DNA of 26,629 nucleotides from a virus, in IMG/VR virus record IMGVR_UViG_3300027796_000314, positions 1 to 26,629 of that record. The stretch is one strand, 5' to 3'. Below are positions 21,132-26,629 of this stretch, one piece after another. A program made the position numbers and the translations under genes. The notes beneath the pieces were generated by a model. It was not told where the DNA came from and made no database searches. It saw only the letters and a program-made list of their open reading frames with translations. Each line of letters starts with the position of its first letter. Within the stretch, counting starts at the first letter, position 1.

Positions 21132-24100
21132 ATGGCAAAATCAATTGTATTTATCGATAGCGAAGTCGGTGTCGACGACAAAAAAATACATGACTTAGGT
21201 GCAGTGCGCAATGATCGTGCCACATTTCACAGCGCATCTGTACAGGATTTTTGTGCCTTTATCTCTGGATCAGAATGCCTTTGTGGGCATAATATAGTAC
21301 ACCATGATATGAAATTCATCAAACCTCATATCAGTGGTGGTATTACCTATAAATATATTGATACTTTATATCTTTCCCCGTTACTTTTTCCAAAAAGGCC
21401 TTATCACGCTTTGCTGAAGGATGATAAGCTCCAATCAGATGAGTTTAACAATCCGCTTAATGACGCTCAAAAGGCAGAAAAACTCTTTTATGATGAAGTA
21501 AGTGCCTTCCATACACTGTCATCGCAAAGAAAGCAAATATACTGTTGTCTATTATATCAATTTGAGGAGTTTCAGGGGTTTTTTGACTATGTAGATTTTT
21601 TGCCTTATAGATCCAATGTAGAAAAACTTATTGCAACTGAATTCAATGGTAAAATATGTTCAAATGCAGATATCCCTCTATTGATTAAATATTACCCTGT
21701 AGAGTTGGCATATGCGCTTGCTCTTATCGGAAGTGATGACTATCATTCCATTACACCTCCGTGGCTCCTTAAAAATTATCCGAAGATAGAAAATGTTATT
21801 AAGTTTCTGTGTAACACTCCTTGTGGTAACGACTGCATTTACTGTTCATATGCGCTTAATATTCACAAAGAATTGAAGAAAATATTCGGGTATGATAGCT
21901 TCCGTACATATAATGGTGAGCCTCTGCAAGAAAAAGCAGCTCAAGCAGCTGTTGATGGGAAATCACTGCTCGCGGTCTTCCCTACAGGAGGCGGTAAGTC
22001 TATAACTTTCCAGCTGCCGGCACTTATGGCAGGCAAGACCGTTCACGGTTTGACGGTTGTCATTTCTCCGCTTCAGTCGCTGATGAAGGATCAGGTAGAC
22101 AATCTCAACGAAATCGGAATCGTGGATGCTGTTACAGTGAATGGGTTGCTTAGCCCAGTTGAGCGTTCAGAAGCTTATGAACGCATTGCGAATGGTACCG
22201 CCACACTTTTATATATTTCTCCGGAGCAGCTGCGTTCAAAAACAATTGAAAAAATGTTAATGTCACTTAATATTGTTCGTTTTGTTATTGATGAGGCCCA
22301 TTGCTTTTCAGCATGGGGTCAGGATTTTCGTGTCGATTATCTATACATTGGCGACTTTATCCGTGGATTGCAGAAGAAAAAGAAAGATAAAAAGCCGATA
22401 CCGGTTTCATGCTTTACCGCCACTGCAAAGCAAAAGGTTATCAGTGATATTTGCGAGTACTTCAAGTGCAAGCTTGATCTCGACCTTGAATTATTTGCAT
22501 CATCAGCTACACGTGAAAACCTTCAATATGTTGTTCTTTATAAGGAAACTGAAGAAGAAAAGTATTCAGCACTCCGTTCATTGATAGAGCAAAAGAATTG
22601 CCCGACAATCGTATACGTGTCCCGTACAAAGCGTACCCGCGATTTAGCGTCAAAGCTGACAAGCGACGGTTTTCCTGCCAAGCCCTTTAACGGAAAGATG
22701 GACCCGAATGAAAAAATCGCCAATCAAGAGGCTTTTATCCGTAACGAAGTTAAGGTTATAGTTGCAACTTCGGCTTTTGGTATGGGCGTTGATAAAAAGG
22801 ATGTTCGCCTGGTAATCCATTATGATATTTCTGATTCTCTTGAAAATTATGTTCAGGAAGCCGGTCGTGCGGGGCGCGATCCTTCGCTTCTTGCAGATTG
22901 TTATGTCCTATTTAACGACAATGACCTTGACAAGCATTTCATACTGCTGAACCAGACAAAACTCAGCATCAGCGAAATTCAACAAGTATGGAAAGCACTA
23001 AAGGATCTGACAAAGCTTCACCCTAACATTTGTTGCTCGCCGCTTGAAATTGCACGCCAAGCCGGTTGGGATGACTTTGTCTCTGATATTGAACCAAGGG
23101 TAAAGACCGCTATCGCTGCATTGGAGAGTGCCGGATATATAAAGCGTGGCCGCAATGTACCACACGTTTATGCCACAAGTATTCTTGCCAAAAACATGCA
23201 GGAAGCAAGCTTTCAGATAGACCGTTCACCCCTGTTTTCCGACTCTCAGAGACAGGATGCTAAAAGAATCATTAAGTCTTTGATTTCAAGCCGCAGTATA
23301 GCAAAGGCGGGAAATGACGATGCTGAGTCACGAGTTGATTATCTTTCAGATATTCTTGGCATTGCTAAGCATGATGTTGTGACTTCAATCGATTTGATGA
23401 AACAAGAGGGACTCCTTGCCGACGCACAGGATATGTCCGCTTACATCCTCAAATCTGATTCTCAAAACAAATCGCTGCAAATTCTTGATAGGTTTGCGAA
23501 GCTCGAATCATTCATTTTTTCTCAGCTGCCCGAAGAAGGCTGCTCCATAAACTATAAAGAGTGGAATGAAGCAGCACTTGCCTCCGGTGTAACGTCTTCT
23601 AGCGTTAGGAATATAAAAACATTGCTATATTATCTGACCATAAAAGATTATATTCGCAAGGTCGAAGACGCAGAACAACACATTGCAATAGTTCAGCCTT
23701 CTATGAATCCTAAACTTTTATATAATAAATATACTCTCAGAATAGATATATGCAGATTTATTGTTAGTGAATTATATAGCAAGATCGAAAATATTGCTGA
23801 CGAGACTAAGGAAGAATCTCCTGTATTATTTTCTCTTGTCGGCTTGTTACTCACATACAAAGAAACCCCTAAACTAGACATAGATACATCATCAGTCACG
23901 GTTGCAGACGTTGCTGACGCATTACTTTACTTGTCTAAAATAGGCTCCATGAAGCTTGAAGGTGGTTTTTTGGTACTATACAACGGCATGGAAATTAAGC
24001 GTTTGGTTTCGGATAACAGAATCAAATATAAAGTTGATGATTATAAATTGCTGGATGAGTTCTACAAGCAAAAAATCAGACAGATTCATATTGTCGGTGA

Positions 24101-25976
24101 GTATGCAAATCTGATGGTACGGGATTATAATGCCGCGCTGCAATTTGTGCAGGATTATTTCCAGTTGGATTTCAAAAAATTTATTTCAAGATATTTTAAA
24201 GGTGACAGAGCAAAGGAAATTAACCGTAATATTACTCCTGATAAATATAATCAGCTATTCGGGCAGTTATCTGATATTCAATCTCAGATAATTAACGATA
24301 ATGAATCAAAGTATATTGTTGTGGCTGCTGGTCCCGGAAGCGGAAAAACCCGTGTGTTAGTGCATAAGCTTGCCTCTCTTCTTCTTCTTGAAGATGTAAA
24401 ACACGAACAGCTCCTTATGCTGACATTTTCACGCGCCGCGGCCACTGAATTTAAGAAACGCCTGATTGACCTAATAGGTAATGCCGCTAATTTTGTAGAA
24501 ATCAAAACATTCCATTCTTATTGTTTTGATCTGCTCGGTAAGATCGGAACCCTTGAAAGCTTAGATAATGTTGTTAAAAATGCCTCTGAAATGATTTATA
24601 ACGGCGAAGTCGAGACGGGAAAAATCACGAAGAGTGTTCTAGTAATCGATGAAGCACAAGACATGGACGAAAATGAATTTGCACTAATTCAGGCACTTAT
24701 TCATTCCAATGATGATATGCGTATATTTGCAGTTGGTGATGACGACCAGAATATTTATGAATTTAGAGGCTCAAATTCCAAATATTTACGCACTCTTATC
24801 GTGGACTATGGTGCTGTAAAATATGAAATGGAAGAAAATTTCAGAAGCATGGGCAGCATCGTCGCTATGAGTAATGCTTTTGTCGCATCCTTGCGAAATC
24901 GTATGAAATCTTCTCCAATTCAGGCTGTTCAAGAAGAAACCGGAACAGTTGAAATTACTCATCACAGCTCGGACCGTATGGAGGAAGCTATTGCAAATCA
25001 TGTGTCAAAGACATATCAGGGTGGAAAGGCTTGTGTGCTTACAAGCACCAACTACGAGGCGTTGCAGGTGCAGGCCATACTTACCCAAAAAGGTATATGG
25101 GCCAAATTAATACAATCCAACGATGGATTTAGGCTATATAATCTTGCAGAAGTCCGCTTTTTCCTCAATCTAATTGATACCGAACTCAAGTCTCCGGTAA
25201 TTGATGATGCTTTATGGTCTGCTTCGAAAAAACAACTTGCTAAGGCTTATACTGAGAGTTCCTGCTTGCCCAATTGTTTAAATATGCTTACGGAGTTTGA
25301 AAGCGTTAACAGTATAAAATTCCGTACTGACCTGGGCGAATTTATCAAAGAATCTAACTATGAAGACTTTTATACTGGAGAGGGCGAGGCTGTATATGTT
25401 TCTACGATTCATAAATCTAAGGGCAGAGAGTTTGATACCGTATATTTACTTTTAAAAAACGTATTTGATACAAGCGATGAAGAAAAACGAAAGCTGTATG
25501 TAGCGCTGACCCGTGCTAAAGAATCTTTGTATATCCACTATAACACCGATATTTTCAACAAATATTCTGTTGATGGTATCATTAAAAAGGAAGATATGAC
25601 AGAGTACGATGAACCTTTGGAAATTTTTCTTCAGCTGACACATAAAGATGTTGTCCTTAACTTTTTTAAGGATAAGAAGGAAATCATATTGAGGCTTCGT
25701 AGCGGCGGTAAACTTGCAGTATCCGAAAATTTTCTATCCTCTGAAATAGGTGAGAGGACCGTTCGTGTGGCAAAATTCTCAAATGGATTTGCAGAGAAAC
25801 TGGAGACACTAAAAAACAAAGGTTATGAGCCGATTAGCGCCCAAGTAGGCTATATTGTCGCATGGCAGGGCGAAGAAGATGATGATGAATCAGCTATTAT
25901 TTTGCCAATTCTGCGCCTAAAGCAATCACATATACCCGATTATGACAGAAGCATTAATAGACAGAATTTATTTTGA
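21132..25976 (+). CDS. Exonuclease-RecQ-UvrD triple fusion helicase
   Basis: The protein has 1614 residues. Residues 1-125 form a DnaQ-like 3'-5' exonuclease domain with IDSE (Asp9, Glu11), GHNIVHHDMKF (Asp59) and NNPLNDAQKAEKLF (Asp111); the usual motif III histidine is Asn106. A four-cysteine cluster follows (Cys227, 231, 235, 238). About 255-600 form a RecQ-type SF2 helicase: FPTGGGKS (283-290), VIDEAHCFSAWGQDFR (DEAH 387-390), FTATAK and QEAGRAGRD (575-583). About 600-1050 contain winged-helix-like segments; no RQC zinc site or HRDC domain is evident. About 1060-1480 form a UvrD/Rep-like SF1 helicase: AAGPGSGKT (1065-1073), VIDEAQD, VGDDDQNIYEFRG, TIHKSKGREFDTVYL and LYVALTRAKESL. All helicase motifs look intact. 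It would unwind and process DNA ends or branched DNA using ATP. It has its own promoter and is followed by a DEDDh exonuclease gene. Confidence 0.93.
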   Translation: MAKSIVFIDSEVGVDDKKIHDLGAVRNDRATFHSASVQDFCAFISGSECLCGHNIVHHDMKFIKPHISGGITYKYIDTLYLSPLLFPKRPYHALLKDDKLQSDEFNNPLNDAQKAEKLFYDEVSAFHTLSSQRKQIYCCLLYQFEEFQGFFDYVDFLPYRSNVEKLIATEFNGKICSNADIPLLIKYYPVELAYALALIGSDDYHSITPPWLLKNYPKIENVIKFLCNTPCGNDCIYCSYALNIHKELKKIFGYDSFRTYNGEPLQEKAAQAAVDGKSLLAVFPTGGGKSITFQLPALMAGKTVHGLTVVISPLQSLMKDQVDNLNEIGIVDAVTVNGLLSPVERSEAYERIANGTATLLYISPEQLRSKTIEKMLMSLNIVRFVIDEAHCFSAWGQDFRVDYLYIGDFIRGLQKKKKDKKPIPVSCFTATAKQKVISDICEYFKCKLDLDLELFASSATRENLQYVVLYKETEEEKYSALRSLIEQKNCPTIVYVSRTKRTRDLASKLTSDGFPAKPFNGKMDPNEKIANQEAFIRNEVKVIVATSAFGMGVDKKDVRLVIHYDISDSLENYVQEAGRAGRDPSLLADCYVLFNDNDLDKHFILLNQTKLSISEIQQVWKALKDLTKLHPNICCSPLEIARQAGWDDFVSDIEPRVKTAIAALESAGYIKRGRNVPHVYATSILAKNMQEASFQIDRSPLFSDSQRQDAKRIIKSLISSRSIAKAGNDDAESRVDYLSDILGIAKHDVVTSIDLMKQEGLLADAQDMSAYILKSDSQNKSLQILDRFAKLESFIFSQLPEEGCSINYKEWNEAALASGVTSSSVRNIKTLLYYLTIKDYIRKVEDAEQHIAIVQPSMNPKLLYNKYTLRIDICRFIVSELYSKIENIADETKEESPVLFSLVGLLLTYKETPKLDIDTSSVTVADVADALLYLSKIGSMKLEGGFLVLYNGMEIKRLVSDNRIKYKVDDYKLLDEFYKQKIRQIHIVGEYANLMVRDYNAALQFVQDYFQLDFKKFISRYFKGDRAKEINRNITPDKYNQLFGQLSDIQSQIINDNESKYIVVAAGPGSGKTRVLVHKLASLLLLEDVKHEQLLMLTFSRAAATEFKKRLIDLIGNAANFVEIKTFHSYCFDLLGKIGTLESLDNVVKNASEMIYNGEVETGKITKSVLVIDEAQDMDENEFALIQALIHSNDDMRIFAVGDDDQNIYEFRGSNSKYLRTLIVDYGAVKYEMEENFRSMGSIVAMSNAFVASLRNRMKSSPIQAVQEETGTVEITHHSSDRMEEAIANHVSKTYQGGKACVLTSTNYEALQVQAILTQKGIWAKLIQSNDGFRLYNLAEVRFFLNLIDTELKSPVIDDALWSASKKQLAKAYTESSCLPNCLNMLTEFESVNSIKFRTDLGEFIKESNYEDFYTGEGEAVYVSTIHKSKGREFDTVYLLLKNVFDTSDEEKRKLYVALTRAKESLYIHYNTDIFNKYSVDGIIKKEDMTEYDEPLEIFLQLTHKDVVLNFFKDKKEIILRLRSGGKLAVSENFLSSEIGERTVRVAKFSNGFAEKLETLKNKGYEPISAQVGYIVAWQGEEDDDESAIILPILRLKQSHIPDYDRSINRQNLF

Positions 25977-26074
25977 ATGGTCATTCTTTTAGATTGACTG
26001 TGAACCTACCGAAATATAGAAAGGCGCTTTAAAGCAGATTACTAGGATTTGCAAGTAGATTTAAGGAGATTAAT

Positions 26075-26629
26075 ATGAGCCGATTTGCTGTAATTGACAC
26101 GGAGACAACTTGGGGTGATGCGGTTATGTCCATCGGAATCGTCATCGCCGATTCTGAAACGTTCGAATTGGTGGACAAACGATATTACATACTCACCCCA
26201 TTCAAAAATCACGGCGGTATGTACACTTATGCCCTATACGCTGGCGGTATCAAGCCAGACCTTGAGTGCTCACGGGAAAATGCAATGGACGAGTTGCAAC
26301 TATTTCTCTATGCTCACGACGTTGCGGCCATCTTTGCTTACAACGCCACGTTTGACTATCGCCACTTGCCGGAACTCCAACACCTCGCTTGGCACGATAT
26401 TATGAAACTGGCGGCATATAGGCAATACAACCCCAAAATTTTGAATTGCGCCGAATGCTATGGTACAGGCAGATTGAAAAGAGGCTATGGTGTGGAGAGC
26501 ATTTACAGATTATTGAGCGATAATTTAGCATACTGTGAGATGCATAACGCTCTAACCGATGCGATAGACGAGTTGGAGATAATGAGGTTGCTGAATCATG
26601 AACTCTGCAGGTATACAAAAATCTCATGA
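26075..26629 (+). CDS. DEDDh 3'-5' exonuclease (DnaQ/RNase T-like)
   Basis: The product is 184 residues; AAGGAG lies seven to eight bases before the ATG, and the TGA falls at the window end. Motif I is VIDTETTWGDAVMSIG (Asp8, Glu10), motif II is FAYNATFDYRHL (Asp94) and motif III is MHNALTDAIDELEIM (His157, Asp162). All five DEDDh residues are therefore present, and exonuclease activity on single-stranded DNA or RNA is expected. Two extra cysteines in NCAECYGTG may be structural. It follows the exonuclease-RecQ-UvrD gene by 98 bases on the same strand, without a visible terminator between them, so co-transcription is likely. It could supply the nuclease activity for the helicase protein, whose own exonuclease domain lacks the histidine. 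A housekeeping exonuclease placed by chance is the alternative. Confidence 0.88.
   Translation: MSRFAVIDTETTWGDAVMSIGIVIADSETFELVDKRYYILTPFKNHGGMYTYALYAGGIKPDLECSRENAMDELQLFLYAHDVAAIFAYNATFDYRHLPELQHLAWHDIMKLAAYRQYNPKILNCAECYGTGRLKRGYGVESIYRLLSDNLAYCEMHNALTDAIDELEIMRLLNHELCRYTKIS

Noticed and set aside
25993-26020. Possible promoter (TTGACT, then TATAGA) before the DEDDh exonuclease
   Set aside because: The spacer is only 15 bases and the -10 is poor. Co-transcription from the helicase promoter is at least as likely.
1-26629. CRISPR array, retron, tRNA attachment site or insertion-sequence ends
   Set aside because: No regularly spaced direct repeats, reverse transcriptase, tRNA sequence or DDE transposase with terminal inverted repeats could be found by reading.

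Overview
The window reads as a mobile, patchwork stretch of a Firmicutes (Clostridia-type) chromosome. The evidence is strong AAGGAGG-type ribosome sites, sigma-A promoters of the TTGACA/TATAAT kind, secreted proteins with WG repeats and copper-amine-oxidase-N-like stalk domains, several large serine recombinases of the clostridial type, and Firmicutes phage genes. Base composition alternates. About 3.0-10.1 kb is fairly GC-rich, while 11.9-13.6 kb and 20.5-26.0 kb are AT-rich, which fits several independent acquisitions. No tRNA, rRNA or CRISPR array was seen.

Layout. (1) 1-2652, minus: a secreted WG-repeat protein, with a promoter whose -10 sits in a perfect 18-bp palindrome. (2) 2.7-6.1 kb, plus: a decayed phage/mobile segment. 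It holds two broken unrecognised genes, an ArpU/DUF1492-like regulator, an HNH nuclease, a P27-type small terminase and a truncated following gene. Two small mobile-element genes (DUF6329-like and DUF6900-like) and a terminator follow. (3) 6.1-10.2 kb: a 1290-residue secreted multidomain protein with its own promoter and a bidirectional terminator. (4) 10.2-11.9 kb, minus: a serine recombinase followed by a 138-residue unknown partner. (5) 12.0-13.6 kb: a secreted repeat protein behind a consensus promoter. (6) 13.66-13.98 kb: a truncated recombinase copy. (7) 14.1-16.7 kb, minus: a restriction-modification operon (Dam-like methylase, then AlwI-family nuclease) whose promoter overlaps an inverted repeat. 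(8) 16.8-17.4 kb, minus: a dead C-terminal piece of phage large terminase, joined to a plus-strand remnant of a SHOCT-like gene. (9) 17.6-20.5 kb, plus: two overlapping, apparently intact serine recombinases. (10) 20.6-26.6 kb, plus: a small membrane-protein ORF, then a 1614-residue exonuclease-RecQ-UvrD fusion and a separate DEDDh exonuclease.

How the parts may work together. The recombinases are the likely means of movement. The phage pieces are leftovers: the small terminase and a large-terminase fragment lie 11.5 kb apart on opposite strands. The restriction-modification operon and the helicase/exonuclease pair are cargo of the kind found in defence or DNA-processing islands. The helicase fusion is the strongest candidate for something undescribed. 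One polypeptide joins a DnaQ-like exonuclease lacking the usual catalytic histidine, a four-cysteine cluster, a RecQ helicase and a UvrD-like helicase, and the next gene encodes an exonuclease with all catalytic residues. A defence role is inference from content and neighbourhood only.
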